Positions 10,934-23,633 of a stretch of DNA of 64,000 bases are shown in pieces. Source of the DNA: Reticulascus tulasneorum (Eukaryota; Ascomycota; Sordariomycetes; Glomerellales; Reticulascaceae); the NCBI GenBank assembly GCA_001557505.1, contig LSAX01000001.1, positions 4,278,001-4,342,000 of the forward strand, in the 5' to 3' direction. A program made the position numbers and the translations under genes. Each line of letters opens with the position of its first letter. The first letter of the stretch is position 1. Below the pieces are notes generated by a model. The model was not told the origin of the DNA. It saw only the letters and a list, made by a program, of their open reading frames with translations, and made no database searches.

Positions 10934-13739
10934 ATGGATAGCAACATGCGTTCCTCCTCTCCTCAACACCCTGGCGACTCCAGGATGTCCCACGAATCCT
11001 CAGTATCGTCCGTTTCAACCACGAGTCTCGTCTTCGAGCGGATCCGCGAACGGAATGAGAAAGACTACTCCCGGCCCAAACGAGGTCGCGCCGCATTTAG
11101 CTCCCGACGCCCTGTGTACACCGATGACGACGACGACGATGACGAGGATGCGCTCAAGGAATCGGACACCAACGATCTCGAGACGGGCCCGTTCCTCGGG
11201 ACTAGCCCTGCGCCGACAGTTCACAGGAAGGGAATGGACGTGGTACTCAAGAGAGGGCTGATTATACTGGGTGTCATTTTCGTCGCCGCTTGGGGCGCTA
11301 CGCTTCTCGTCTTTCTGTCTAATAAGGCATATAAGCATACGAGCCAACTAGATCACGATCCTACGGCGTCATCGAGGGGTTCGGGTAAGCCGGTTACGCT
11401 GGACCAAGTCCTGACGGGTTTCTGGTACCCCTACCATCATTCAATAAGTTGGATTGCAGGCTCCGAAGGCGAGGATGGACTGCTGCTGGAGAGGGGTGCA
11501 GCAGGCAAGGACTACCTGGTTGTGGAAGATGTCAGGACCGCCAAGGACGCGAGCCAGGTAGATGCCAGTATCGTACAGAGCCGGACGCTGATAAAGAATC
11601 CCTGGATTGAATATGAGGGACGTCAAATGACGCCGTCCACCGTCTGGCCTAGTCAAGATATGAAGAAGGTCCTCGTTGCCACGGATCAGCAACGGAACTG
11701 GCGCCACTCTTTCACGGCGGTTTACTGGATACTCGATGTCGAAACCCAAGCCGTCGAGCCGCTTGATCCCCTTAATTCTGCTGGAAGAGTGCAGCTAGCT
11801 ACGTGGAACCCGCTGAGCAATGCGATTGCCTTCACAAGAGATAACAACATGTATCTGAGGAGTTTGGATGGCGACAAGAAAGTCACACAAATAACCAAAG
11901 ACGGCGGTCCAGAATACTTCTACGGAATCCCCGATTGGGTGTACGAGGAGGAGGTCTTCAGTGGGAATAGTGCAACCTGGTTCTCTGAAGACGGTAAATA
12001 CATCGCCTTCCTTCGGACGAATGAGACTGGCGTACCGGAATATCCTCTTCAGTACTTTGTCTCCCGGCCGAGCGGCACAGAGCCAGCACCTGGTGAAGAG
12101 TCATACCCTGAGGTCAGCCAAATCAAGTATCCCAAGGCCGGAGCGCATAATCCCGTTGTGGATCTGCTTTTCTACGACGTTGCTCGCGGCGATGTGTTCT
12201 CTGTCGAGATTTCAGGGGGGTTTGCGGATGACGATAGACTTATCACCTTTGTCCTATGGGCAGGCGACAAGTTGTTGATCAAGGAAACGAATCGCGTAAG
12301 CGATATCATGCGAGTCGTTTTGGTTGACGTAGTCGCCAGAACGGGCAAAACGGTCAATACCATCGATGTCGCCAAGATCGATGGAGGCTGGTTCGAGATC
12401 TCCCAGGCTACCCGCTTTATTCCTGCTGATCCTGATAATGGGCGTCCTCATGATGGCTATGTTGACACGGTCATCTACGATAACGGCGACCATCTAGCCT
12501 ACTATACCCCGATGGACAATCCGGAGGCTATTATGCTCACCAAAGGAAACTGGGAAGTTGTGCAGGGCCCTTCTGCAATCGACCTGAAAAACAATCTGGT
12601 GTACTTCATTTCGACGAAGGAGTCGTCTATACAGCGCCACGTCTACAGTGTGAAGCTCGATGGGTCTGACCTGAAGCCCTTCACCGATACTAGTTTTGAG
12701 AGCTACTATGATATTTCCTTCTCCAGCGGCGCAGGATACAGCCTGCTCTCCTACCAGGGACCAAAGGTTCCGTGGCAAAAGGTGTTGAGCACGCCAAGCA
12801 ACCCGACAACATATGAGTATGTCATCGAACAGAATGAAGATCTTGCAGACAGAGCCAAGAAATACGAGCTCCCAGTCCTCGTGTATGGCACAATCAAGGT
12901 TGACGACGTCGAGCTCAACTATGTGGAACGCCGACCTCCGCACTTCGATGCGAAGAAGAAGTACCCAGTGCTCTTCCAACAATATTCCGGGCCAGGCTCC
13001 CAGACTGTGAGCAAACGGTTCACCGTCGACTTCCAGTCCTATGTTGCCTCTGCACTAGGATACATTGTGGTCACGGTCGATGGCCGTGGAACCGGTTTCA
13101 TCGGCCGCAAAGCGCGCGTGCTTGTCCGCGACAATCTCGGGTATTGGGAGGCGCATGATCAAATTGCCGCCGCAAAGATTTGGGCTGCGAAGAAGTACAT
13201 CGACGCCAGCCGTCTCTGCATCTGGGGATGGAGCTACGGCGGTTTCCAAACGCTCAAGACCATCGAACAGGATGCTGGAGAGACATTTAGCTACGGCATG
13301 GCTGTCGCGCCAGTGACGGATTGGCGGTTCTACGATTCCATCTATACGGAGCGATACATGCGTACGCCGCAGCTGAACCCGTCGGGTTACGAGCAGTCGG
13401 CCATCTCAAACGTCAGCGCACTCTCGAACAACGTGCGATTCCTAATCATGCATGGGATTGCGGACGACAATGTCCACACGCAGAGCACATTCACGCTACT
13501 GGATAAGCTTGACCTTGCGGGTGTCGAGAACTACGATGTTCATGTTTTCCCGGACAGCGACCACAGCATTTACTTCCACAATGCTAACAGAATTGTCTAT
13601 GATAGTGAGTGCTCCATTCTTCCAAGTTCGAGATCCTGGCTAACCCTGCGCAGAACTTAGTAACTGGCTGATCAACGCCTTCAATGGGGAGTGGCTGAAG
13701 GTTGCCGGCGCCAAGCCGAAGGTGGAACCGAAAGTGTAG
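10934..13739 (+). CDS. dapB: vacuolar/Golgi dipeptidyl aminopeptidase, S9B family (DapB type)
   Basis: Type II membrane serine peptidase that removes N-terminal X-Pro and X-Ala dipeptides, with family members Dap2 (vacuole) and Ste13 (Golgi). Two exons, 10934-13604 and 13654-13739, encode 918 residues. The intron starts GTGAGT and contains GGCTAACC. An acidic, Ser-rich cytosolic tail carries a DDDDDDDED run near residue 65. A single transmembrane helix follows at about 108-128, then an eight-bladed propeller and an alpha/beta-hydrolase domain. The catalytic triad is visible: Ser767 in GWSYGG, Asp844 in GIADDNVH and His877 in SDHSIYFHN. The DPPIV-type D-W-V-Y-E-E-E-V loop is also present near residue 335. 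Dap2/Ste13-type length and topology fit. Which compartment it occupies cannot be read from sequence. The last exon was needed to restore the family C-terminus, NWLINAF. Confidence 0.93.
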
Positions 13740-14578
13740 GGTATCTGGGCTCAAATTCATTGCATGGCGTTTTAGGGGGCGGTTTTCATTTTGGATAGGA
13801 GGCATGTTGTACCAAGAGGATGTCGAATCTGTATGATCTCAATTGCCCATAGAGGCTTTGGACCGAGATGATCAAGCTGAGGGTAATAGCTATGAATTAC
13901 TTAAAGGCTTCCTGCTTGGTGGCTTCCATTGTAACCAAAAGCGGTGACAGCCCGTCTACATTGATCTTGTTAACAATGTTTCTGCAGCAGGACACAGTGA
14001 AATCGCGTGAATGGGGGCTTCAACCGATCTTATGAGAGAATGTTGTTGTCGTCGTTTCATCAAGCTTCGTACAATATGTTGGAGGTAATCAGGGTTGCCA
14101 AGAGGACTAAACCATCAAGTGAACTTCCCTATAAATGAGCCTGCTACTTCAAGGAGTGATACTACAATCATCATACCACAGGCGAACGGCGGACAGGCGA
14201 CCTTAATTATGGGGGAAAACTGCATTTGGTGTACTATCATACAAGAGTTACAAGCTGCAATATGCTCTTAACTTCAGCAAAATAATGAAGAGTCTAGGTC
14301 TCATGCCAACTCCCAGGCCAGAACCACCGCCCCTTCATATAGCAGCTATCTGAACATTGGCTTCCCGTCTGAACTCGGGAGCCAAGAGCAAGAAACTACG
14401 ATTACACGAATCCCTTGGCAATCTCAATGCCCTCATCCGCCATCTTGTTCAGATGCGGTGGAAGCGGAGGCACTCCACTCGTTGCCTCGTACATGTAGCC
14501 ATCTCTGTAAGGGCTCGCCTGAGGCGTCACAAGCTGCAACGAAGGCACCATAGCCCAACACATGACCGGTACCTTCAT
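13740..14578. other. convergent intergenic region
   Basis: About 840 bases between the stops of the peptidase and the clathrin gene. Short open frames only. No RNA gene or repeat recognised. Confidence 0.5.
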
Positions 14579-17500
14579 CTAGTATCCGTAGCCGGTTGGC
14601 TGGGGTGCGAATCCGTTGGTTTGAGCGAACGGCGCGGGGGATGTATTGCCCATGCCTCCGGCGGAACCAGCTGTAATCATGAGGCGGTTGCCGCCAAGAA
14701 TTGGAGTGTTGGAGTCATCCTTCTCAAGCTCCTTCTCCTTAGTCTTTCGAGCCTCATTGTCTGCCTTTAGGCTGGCCAGCTCCTTGCTTTGCTGGGACAG
14801 TATGTTGATCATATATGGCATGGTGAAATCATTAAGGCCATGTCTCCATGACATCTCCAAGACAAGGTCAGGCCGGATCAAGTCGTAGCAGGAATAGAGC
14901 ATGCCGACATAGCATTCGCGACTGCCGATATCAACAAACTAGAAGGCCAGTTAGTATTTCGCTCTCGCTTAACATAGTGATGCACTTACGTATCGAAGAA
15001 GCTCCTCAACGACATCAGTCTTGCCGGACAAAGCAGCCGTTTCAATAGCATCCTTGAACAGCTTGTCTTGCTTGGACAGGGCAATAGATTTCTCCCACCG
15101 CTTGTTCTTTCTGTAAATATTGGCAGCGATCTGTCGGTAGAAGATCAAGTCATGCTTCTCGAGGCGAGAGGCAAGTGCGACAGGGTCGTAGTTGTCGTAG
15201 TTCTCCACGGAGTCGCGAAGAGTCTTGTAGTCTTCCTCCTCAATCAAGAGATCGTTGATAGCATCATTTACGGTGCGCTTGTTCTGAGTTTGAACGTTCA
15301 GAAGGAAGGGCTTGATGAGCGGCAAGTCGTCGTTCTTCTGGAACATCTTCACCACTCGGTTGACGTCGATACGTGGGGTCAAGGCCTGCAGAAGGTCGGT
15401 GAGGAGCGACGGGTGCTGTTCGACGTAGAACTTGATGGCGCGATAGTAGATTTCGAGATTGGCAACCTTGACAGTAATTTCTTTGAATTGCTGATGCTCC
15501 CAAGAGTTTTCTGGGCGCTCGATGACGGCAAGAGCTGCATTGTCAAACTCATCATAGTGATAGTAGCAGAAGACCAGCTCAGGCCAGAGGTTGGCCTCCT
15601 CGCAAGAACGGATCATCTTTGGCAGGTTCATTCTGCTCCAGAACAGTTTCAAATGCTCCATCAACTTCTCAGGATGGTACTTTGACAGTGCAATGCCGAG
15701 TTCAGTGAACATGCCCATGTGAGCACGCTCAAGCCCAAGGCCTTGCTCCAAAAGCGTGATGAGCTCATCAAAGTAACCATTGTACTCGTACTGCTTGACA
15801 AGGGTTTGAAGCTGCTCGGCATCGACGATCAGGTTGAGACCGCAAATCTGGGCCAGTCTGAATTCCTTCTTCTCAACGCAGGCACCGTGAACTTCCTTCC
15901 AGACCTTGATATTATTGGCTTTACGAGCGCAATCAACAGCAGCTTGGTAATCGCTGAGGTGGACCAATGTAGTTGCCAGTTTCGCCCAGTTGGAGATGCT
16001 TGTGAAGAAGATCTTGGACGCTTCGAACAATCCCTCTGCGTACGCCTTGTCACCAGATTCCTCGATATTAGCAACGTTGGTCCCTCGCAAAAATTCCTCA
16101 AGCTCGGGGAGCTGTCCTAGACGAGCGTAGCAGAACGCAAGAGCGGTGTCAATTGCCGGCTCACGGAGGGTCTTTCGTGCCATGCGCAGAAACTTGATGA
16201 GGTCCTCGTCCTTGCCAGCGTGAACAGCAATCTCGATGACTTCCTCATAGTTCCTCGGATCCTCAGCCTTAATGTAGGATTCGATAGAGTCGCTGACGCG
16301 AAGGCCATCAAGCTGAGCCTTTGCAACCTTGCTCCAGACCTCTGGAAGGTCGACATCTTCAGCAAAGGCCTGAGCGCGGTCGATACTAACGACGTTCTCG
16401 ACGAGGACATTGACAGCAGAGCTCTTGTCGCCCGTCTTCTTGTAGATCTCAAAAGCCTCCTCGTAAAGACCGACTTCAATACAGGCGGTGGCGATGTCGG
16501 GAGCGCTGAAACCATCAATGCGGTGAATGTAGTCCATGACTCGGCCCTTGTCAGCCTTAGCGGCAGTGAACATAAGCAGGTTCTGGAGATTCTGATTGTC
16601 GCTAAAGGGAGACGGCTCTAGAACGATCTTCTCCAGGAGCTCAATAAGCTCTAGAGGGAGATCGGCGGCTAGGAAGGAAGCGACAGCCTCAGAAACTTTG
16701 GCTGGGTCAGTCGACTCGGGAACGGCGGTTGAGATAACTTGGTCGATGACGGAGCGTCGATGAATGTTGTTCTCGCTGAGAACAAAAGTCCAAAGCTCTC
16801 GATCTGATCTCTCGAGGAGATATCGGGCCTGAGCTCTGTACATCGAGTTCTCATTAGTGATGTTGACAAGCTCAAGATCGTTTTGTCCCTTCGAGTAGGC
16901 GATGTAGGCAAGGTTCGGATCTCTTTTCTCGCAGTATTTACCGACGACAAGCGAGTCATATTGGTCGTTCTCCTTGAGGAACTTCTCTGGGTTGTTGTTC
17001 GAGTCGATGTAGATCTTCGCAAGTGCGTTGTATACTGCTTGTTGCTGGTTGCCAGCTGCCAAGGTTGCCTCGAGGAAAGGCAACAGCAGCTTGAGTCGGT
17101 TGCGGGTCTCGACTTCGGAAACCAGGTCATCGATGGGGATGGAGGCAGGGTTGACGGTCGAAAGGAGCTTCTTGATGACGTTCTCATCGCAGTCAACATC
17201 TAGCAGCCCGCCAATGACAGCAGGAGTTCTGGTAGGATTGACCCGTTGCACATACGTCTCGATCGCCTGGAACTGTTGGTTCTGGTACAAGTAGAGAACC
17301 AAGTCATGGACGAAGTTGAATCGATCGCAGACAATGATTAGTGGAAGTTGCTCCTGGAGTTTAGCCTCCTTCAGGAAGTTCTTGACCTTCTCGGGGTTAT
17401 AGAAGTTGCTGTCACGGCAAATGCGTTCAACCTCGTTGAACTGACCCATCTTGGTGGCGGCTTCGATGTACTTGAAATTGACATCGGGATCCTCGCTAAG

Positions 17501-19811
17501 GTTGACAATACTGCCAAGGTAGTAGAAGAGGCCCTCGGCGGTCTTGTACCTCTCGAAGAGGTCGATCAGACGGACAGGCCCGAGGAGATCAGAGTACTTA
17601 GTTGCCACCTGAACGACCGACTGAAGGTTCTGTCGAATGTTGGTCTTCATCATCGCATCCAAGCAGTCAAGAGACTGCTCAACGGAAAGCCGACCGAAGA
17701 AACCTGTTAGCCAGTCAAGGTTGAAATTTGGCGTGCCAGCAATGTTGACGATCACTCGCTTGACGGCCGCTGGGTCTTCATACAACTCAAGGGCACGCTG
17801 AGCCAGGCCGGCCTGCTCGCACAGAGCAGCAACCCTGGCTTTGTCAAAGTAAGAGAACATGTCGTTACCCAGAATTGCCTCGGCAACCTGAGGGGCGTTC
17901 ACTAGGTTCATCTCTAGAAGTCGCGTTTGAAGTTGGCCTTGCTCAGGCTTGTTGTCTTTCAGAGCGTCCAGTAAGAATGCAGTGGCTTGCTGAATCATGC
18001 CTTGAGACTGGAAGATGTCGACCACGCGCTCGATATCAACCAATGAGCCGCCCTCGTGGTTAGCCAGTGATGAGGCAAACTCGGCGCCTTTCTCGGGGTT
18101 GACCCGAACGATATGCTGAAGGAGCTGAACATAATCGGGCTGGTAGCCGACCTGGGCGGAGTATGGTAAGATTTTCTCAAATTGGCCGGTCTCGGCGAAT
18201 CCAGCGACGACTTTATGAGGAACATTGGCCTTCAAGTAGATGGTAAGAGCCATGTTAATGTCATGAGGTCGCACCAGGTCTCCAAGTCTCTCCGAGCAAT
18301 TAAGTTTGCCCTCCTTCAGCCACTTCTCCAGCAGGGCTTTCCGGTTCTGAGCGAGGACAGGCTGTGCAAGCTCGAGAGTTTCGTGCTCGTTCAGAGCACC
18401 CTTGTCGAGAAGAAGACCAAAGTACTGAAGAATATAGGACATCGAGCCAGGCTGTTGGGGCAGGCGCTTGAACTTCTCGATCGTCTCTGGTGTTCGCAGG
18501 AATCCCCGGGGAGAGTTGGCAGCAATCTTAGCGGCGTCCATATAGCTGCCAGAGTTGAAGAGCTGCTCGAACTGACGCGCGTATAGGTTATCCGCACCAG
18601 GGAGGCCAGCTCGTGATGCCATTTTGATAGCCATTTCGGTGTTCGCTGGATTCTGAAGAAGGTAGGGAATGAGGTTGGTGTCATCGACCGTGACAAACAA
18701 AACCTGGCCCTTGCGATTAATGCCGACAATACCAGCAGAATCAGTGTCCGGGCAGGTTGTGAAGATGGTCTCGCTCGAGATTCGGTTCATAAAGATGCAT
18801 GCGCCGGTCTCGAGTTCGTAAAGGTGGATGAAGCCATACTTTGTCACCATGAAGATGACGCCGTATTTCTGCGAGACTTGCATGGCCACCGGAAAGTCGT
18901 TGACGGCTTCTGGTGGGAAGAACACATCGACTGCCTTCTTCGTGAAGACGGGGTTCGCCTCGGCATGGTCCACCTCGACGACATGGAGCTTGGCACCGTT
19001 GGCTGTCCGTACCGCGAAGGTAAAAACCTTGGTATCCTGTGGTGCGCCTTCCAGTCGAAGTGTGCCGAACGCGGCGGCGTGGCCTTCGATCGCTTGGCTG
19101 ATGCCTCTGTCTTTGGAGTATAGTTGCATGGCACCAACAACCCGGCCCTGTTGTTGAGAGATTCCAACAACCACCATCCATTTGCCGTCGACGTTCGTTC
19201 GGTAGTTGATGATTTGGCATCCCTATTACGATTTTGTTAGCTCCAATGCTGTGCGTTATAAATTGTGAGAGGTGCTGACGAACACTCAGGTTGGGGTTGC
19301 GCTTGAACACCTCCACCGGCGCTGCCTGGTTGGGGTCATAGACATCCCAGTGGTAAACAGCCGTATCGGTAACGAGGCCGAGGGTCGTCTCGCTAATCCA
19401 CTTCCAATATTGGACATCCTCGTTCATTGTGGCCGACTTCAGCTTGGTCTTTTGCTCGAGGTCAAAGATCTGAAGAGTTCTCGACTGCGCCTTCAGAGCA
19501 ATGACTTGTCGGGTCCAGTGCATGATGGCACTGTCGGCCTTGATCGGCCGGCGGGTAACATTATTGCCATTCTTGAGGTCTACGATGACAACCTCGGGTT
19601 GAGCGGCCTCGTTCTTCTTTTCTCGGATGCATACGAAGGAATCTGACTCGAGTGTCTGATGGTGACGAGGTCAGACGATGCACAACGGGTAGCGTGAGCT
19701 TCGGGCCAGGAGGGATGGACTTACGCAGCTGTTGAAGCCGATACTGGCATTATCGACGCCCACATTGGTGAGCTGCACCAGCTCGGTGAACTTGATTGGC
19801 AACGGCGCCAT
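14579..19811 (-). CDS. CHC1: clathrin heavy chain
   Basis: Structural subunit of the clathrin triskelion, which coats vesicles at the trans-Golgi, endosomes and plasma membrane. Four reverse-strand exons, 19811-19725, 19655-19284, 19222-14990 and 14938-14579, encode 1683 residues, the expected length. The start MAPLPIKFTELVQLTNVG and the following terminal-domain beta-propeller (about residues 1-330) are typical. The bulk is alpha-solenoid of clathrin repeats. The C-terminus includes PDLVLEMSWRHGLNDF and the trimerisation/light-chain region, ending in a Gly/Pro-rich tail. Intron 2 has a less common GTTCGT donor but keeps NLS-GCQIINYR in frame. Intron 3 (51 bases) has a CTAAC branch site. Confidence 0.97.
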
Positions 19812-20730
19812 GTAGGCGAGTGTCAAGCTGAGACTCCCGCAGAGGAAAGTGAGTGCCTAACTATCGTCTTTTCCCGGCGGTGGATTAGCCAGCTTGTCCG
19901 GATGGTGGTGAGGTGGGAATGGTGAGATTAAGTTCGGGTGGAAAGAAAGGAGAAACAAACAGCTACGTGGAGGTGCAGGATGATGCGCTAAGGCAATTAA
20001 TACAGGGAAATCAAAGAGAGAAGTGTAGAGACGGGTATCCGTGTTTTGCTGCACCTTTCAGTGATGGCGATCTGAAAGGCAAACCTGGTTTCGCGTGTGG
20101 GTTGATGGGTTGTGTTGTTTGGGAGGAATCGGAAGTTGGGAGATGATGGAGATTATTTTACGTTTACCTGTTCGGTTCCTTCCTTTCCCTTACAGAGAGA
20201 TGCGCGACACCTGTCTGTGGCTAGCCTCCTGCCTCCTCAGCCCTGGTCGGTGAAACTTCGGTTTGATGACTGTTTGCGAACAGATACGTACCTATGTCAC
20301 GTGCCTTTTGGAGAGGTAAAGGGTGTCGGAGAAACTCTTATCCGGTAATGACCACGGCCGACAGCTGTTTGCAGACGCGGCTGGGTTGTTGACCTCCTGA
20401 AGTACGTACTGTAGGTGATGTGAAGAATATGATAGCTATACATTGCGGAGGAGAAGAGCAGATTGACAGGTTATAGTTGAAGTCTTACTATCTATGCTGT
20501 GTGAGGATAGGTAATCAATCGAAGTCAAAGGAACCTTACGTTTTTTTCTGCTCACAATGAAGGCACCAATGCGTATAGGCAATTCCGCCTGCCCCAAGAA
20601 TTCAGAGGAAGAATCGCTACACCAGCTGGAAAGACCCTCCTTGAGGCTAGGAGTGACAGATCACTCCGCACAACTTTAGATGAGGACAGCCAGCAGACGT
20701 ATATCAATTGTATTTGCATTGTGTGCATCA
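19812..20730. other. intergenic, clathrin promoter side
   Basis: Holds the presumed 5' leader and promoter of the clathrin gene. A run of short forward open frames near 19913-20348 has no motif. No gene supported. Confidence 0.45.
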
Positions 20731-20950
20731 TCTACCTGTCTGTCTGTCTGTCTGTCGACGGTCCAGAAATTCACATGCAACCATGCCAAATAGCTAGCAA
20801 TCATAGCTAGCATGCCATTTCCACCAGTCCAAAAAGATCTCATGCATCCGTGCCGATTAATCAGGGGCAGCAAGCCAAATTCCACCAGTCCAGAAAAATC
20901 TCATCCAACCATGCCAATTATTCATGGGTAGCAAGCCAATTCCACCGATC
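20731..20950. repeat. TGTC microsatellite followed by degenerate 60-base tandem repeat
   Basis: CTGTCTGTC-type repeats at about 20736-20756 lead into three to four imperfect tandem copies of a unit of about 60 bases. Copies start near 20760, 20819 and 20880, and a truncated one starts at 20940. Shared elements are CCACCAGTCCA, an ATCTCATGCA/ATCTCATCCA block, CCATGCCAA and GCAAGCCAA. The array ends about 40 bases before the stop codon of the reverse-strand BTB gene, so it probably lies in that gene's 3' region. Confidence 0.8.
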
Positions 20951-20983
20951 CAAAGTATGGCCAAGAGGGCAGAACCCTTCAAC

Positions 20984-22305
20984 TTAAATAGTGAAGAGGC
21001 GAGCCTTGCCAAGAGGGAGGGGGTCCTTATAGGTAGTGGTGTCGACTTCGACCGGCATGTGCTGGAATCCATGGCGAGATTTGTCCGCTGGTAGCAAATT
21101 AGTCGCTATTATTTTAAATGTCACGGGCCGTTATGTGCTTACCGATAGTGCAGCGGTTGAAGCGCTTGGCATCCCGCATCGTGGCATGAGCCAGCCTCAT
21201 AACATCATTAGAATAGAGGAGGTGCTCATTGACCATCTTGACATAGTGCTTCACAGTTCTCACCCAAGCAACAGAGGTGACTTCGCAAGGCGCAAAGGCC
21301 ATTGAAACCTGAACAGTCGCAACTGGCGCCACAGCCATCCAGCTTTGCATCCAGGGCTTTACAGCCGCCGAAGCTACGATAAGCCGAATTTGATAGAAGG
21401 TATCAACATGTGTATCGCTCCACACATAGATCATCCGGATGTGCTCCGAAGTGAGCGCGGTACGGTCAAAGTAGAGCAACTTTCGGAGCTCGACCTCCAT
21501 TGTGAACAGAAAGCGAGCAAAGCACTTCATCTGCAGATAGTCTCCCAGGCGAGCTGCAGCAATGAAAGCGTCAATGCGTTCGGCAGGCTTCTGGATTTCG
21601 GTCTTTGGATGGGTCGGGAAGGTGCCGCTGCAGAGAAAGGAAATGAGAATTCCGAAAGCGGCTTTCTCATCCTCCTGCAAAGTGACCTTGCGTGTAGTTC
21701 CTTCAACGAAGTTTCCACCACCTATTGACATGGCAATCACGAAGTAGTCAAAGTTGGCAAGAAGGACATCTTCTGGGAGAAATACAGTTGCCTCCTCATC
21801 AGTACCGAACTGAACAGCGATGTAGCTACTGGCACCCTTGGCAGGAAACCAAGCCCTGGGCTCTCGTCAGCACTCTTCTCAAGGTGTATATAAGGAGTTG
21901 GCGGACCACTTACTTCATCCAGTCAAGAGAACCAACGTGAACGTTCTCCATATGGCCAGGAGCAGCCTACGGAGATATTAGAATGATTGAAGAACAGGAA
22001 GAATATCTGAGCCTAAAAGCAACCCGCGTGCGGTAGAGCTGTGGAATCCATCGCAGGATATCAAAAAGAAAATAAAGGGGCCTGAGAGCACGTACCGCGA
22101 ACTCAAAGCGATCATTCAAGATCTTGTATTCATGAACGCGAAGCTTGACAGTCTCAAGTGGCTGCCGAAGTCCAGGAGCAAAAGGCTCGGTCGCAGTCTC
22201 ACTGCCATTTGGTTCGATTTTCACGTTGTCAGTACCGTTCTTGCCAGCCGTTGGAGCAGGCTCCGATGCCATGGCTCCATCTGCGTTCGCGTTCTTCTTG
22301 GGCAT
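20984..22305 (-). CDS. BTB/POZ-domain protein
   Basis: Four reverse-strand exons, 22305-22096, 21966-21914, 21855-21143 and 21087-20984, encode 359 residues. The first 70 residues are polar, with a lysine-rich start MPKKN. A BTB-like fold covers about residues 95-200: the VQFGTDEEATVFLPEDVLLANFDYF-type strand and helix, GNFVEGTTRKVTLQED, then a helix FGILISFLCSGTF and an AARLGDYLQM segment. BTB domains mediate dimerisation or Cullin-3 binding. No kelch, MATH or zinc-finger partner is visible, so the role is unknown. All introns are GT..AG and in phase. The last exon (34 residues) follows an intron with donor GTAAGC and CTAAT branch site. Confidence 0.8.
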
Positions 22306-22762
22306 TGTGGATGTCTGGGGCGCGAGCCAAGGGAAGGGTTTGATTGTGAATATGATATCTTGGGGATGAGAAAACAGTCCGAAGGAAGTGAGCTTGAAGT
22401 TTTTGTAGCACAAAATAAGGGGAAAGAGGGCGGTCAGGCCGAACTTTTTCTCGGGAAACGCGCTAGCGCGAGCCCTAATCAACAACCGAACATATGAAGA
22501 AGAAGGGGCGAGGGAGTGCTCTGGGTAAGGTAGTGATGAGGCATATGAACCGTTCAAGCTGCAAGACCATGGCTTGTGCAAGATGTAAATGAAGCTTGTA
22601 TTTCAAGTTTCTTGGCTCCTATCTCTTCCTCTTATACAGCACGAATCGTGTCAGATGTGCTCCCAGTATGCAGGGTATCATATGTTCCAGCCCCTTCACC
22701 CACATATGCCCATTGCGAGACTGATAGTTTGGCCAGCCACTGCCGTCTCCGCCTGCGCTCAT
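22306..22762. other. short intergenic region
   Basis: Promoter and leader of the BTB gene plus 3' sequence of the CCDC90-type gene, both on the reverse strand. Open frames here are out of phase with any family sequence. Confidence 0.45.
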
Positions 22763-23633
22763 CTACATGAGCAGTCTCCAAGCACCAAGAAGCAGCGCTG
22801 CAAAGCCCGTGCAAACACCCATCAGCCACTGCAGAGTCTGGAACTTGACCTGCTCCAACTTCTCCCTCAGAGCAGCGACTTCCTGTTCAATCTTTGTCTC
22901 CGTCTCCTTGATCTTCAGCTCCTGGCCGACGGCCTCCTCGCGAATGCGTCCCTTCTCGAGGTTCAGATCCAGACGGACACTCGCCTGCGTCCTGCCAATT
23001 TCGTCTCGCAACCTGCTGCTGAGTTTCGCAATATCATTGCTGAGCCTTTCATGGGAGGCACGCGTGGTGTTTGACTCGGTGCTGTCGGCGGAAAGGAGCT
23101 CTGAGCGCAGCTTGGCAAAATCGACCTTCTGGGTGTAGGTCGCCTTTGCTGCGTCCTCCCGCAGAACCATTGTCCTTGTGAGGTTTTGGATACTGGCATG
23201 AGTTAGTGTCGTTCACATGGATGCTAGGGCAAAGGTCGGCAAACCTCTCCTCGATAACGTCATTGAGAACTTTCATCATTGCCACTGACTGTTCCTCTGT
23301 GAATCCATCTTCTTTCAGCCGTTGAACAAATTTCAAAGTGTCGAAGTGGTGATCGCGTTGTCTCGTGGCCGTGGCATGGAATCCTCTTGTCAATGACGGA
23401 TTTTGCACCACCATTGCCGAATCAAGCTTCACTGATTGAGATGTACAACGGGGAGGCCTGCTGAAGGTATGAAAAGCGCTCGTCGTCGGTTGCCAGTGGT
23501 TTTGTCGACGGCTCGGGAGAGTGCTGAGAGGTCGTAGTGTTTGCGAAGCTACCAATGGACCAGTCCAGCTAATTCGAGGCAGTAGAAACCTCGGAAGGGC
23601 TTCAACAGCCATAATTGTAGGCTTAGCCATCAT
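22763..23633 (-). CDS. mitochondrial coiled-coil protein, CCDC90/MCUR1 (DUF1640) family
   Basis: Two reverse-strand exons, 23633-23245 and 23192-22763, encode 272 residues. The N-terminus is rich in Arg, Ser and Thr with few acids, as in a mitochondrial presequence. FDTLKFVQRLKEDGFTEEQS (near residue 95) is the family's opening motif. A long coiled coil follows (about 150-245), with one C-terminal transmembrane helix in LQWLMGVCTGFAALLLGAWRLL. Family members sit in the inner mitochondrial membrane. Yeast relatives act in proline metabolism and animal ones in calcium-uniporter regulation, and which applies here is not known. The 52-base intron has a CTAAC branch site and keeps IEESIQNLTRTM in frame. 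Confidence 0.85.

Noticed and set aside
14357..19646. Many forward-strand open frames
   Set aside because: They are antisense shadows of the clathrin heavy chain exons.
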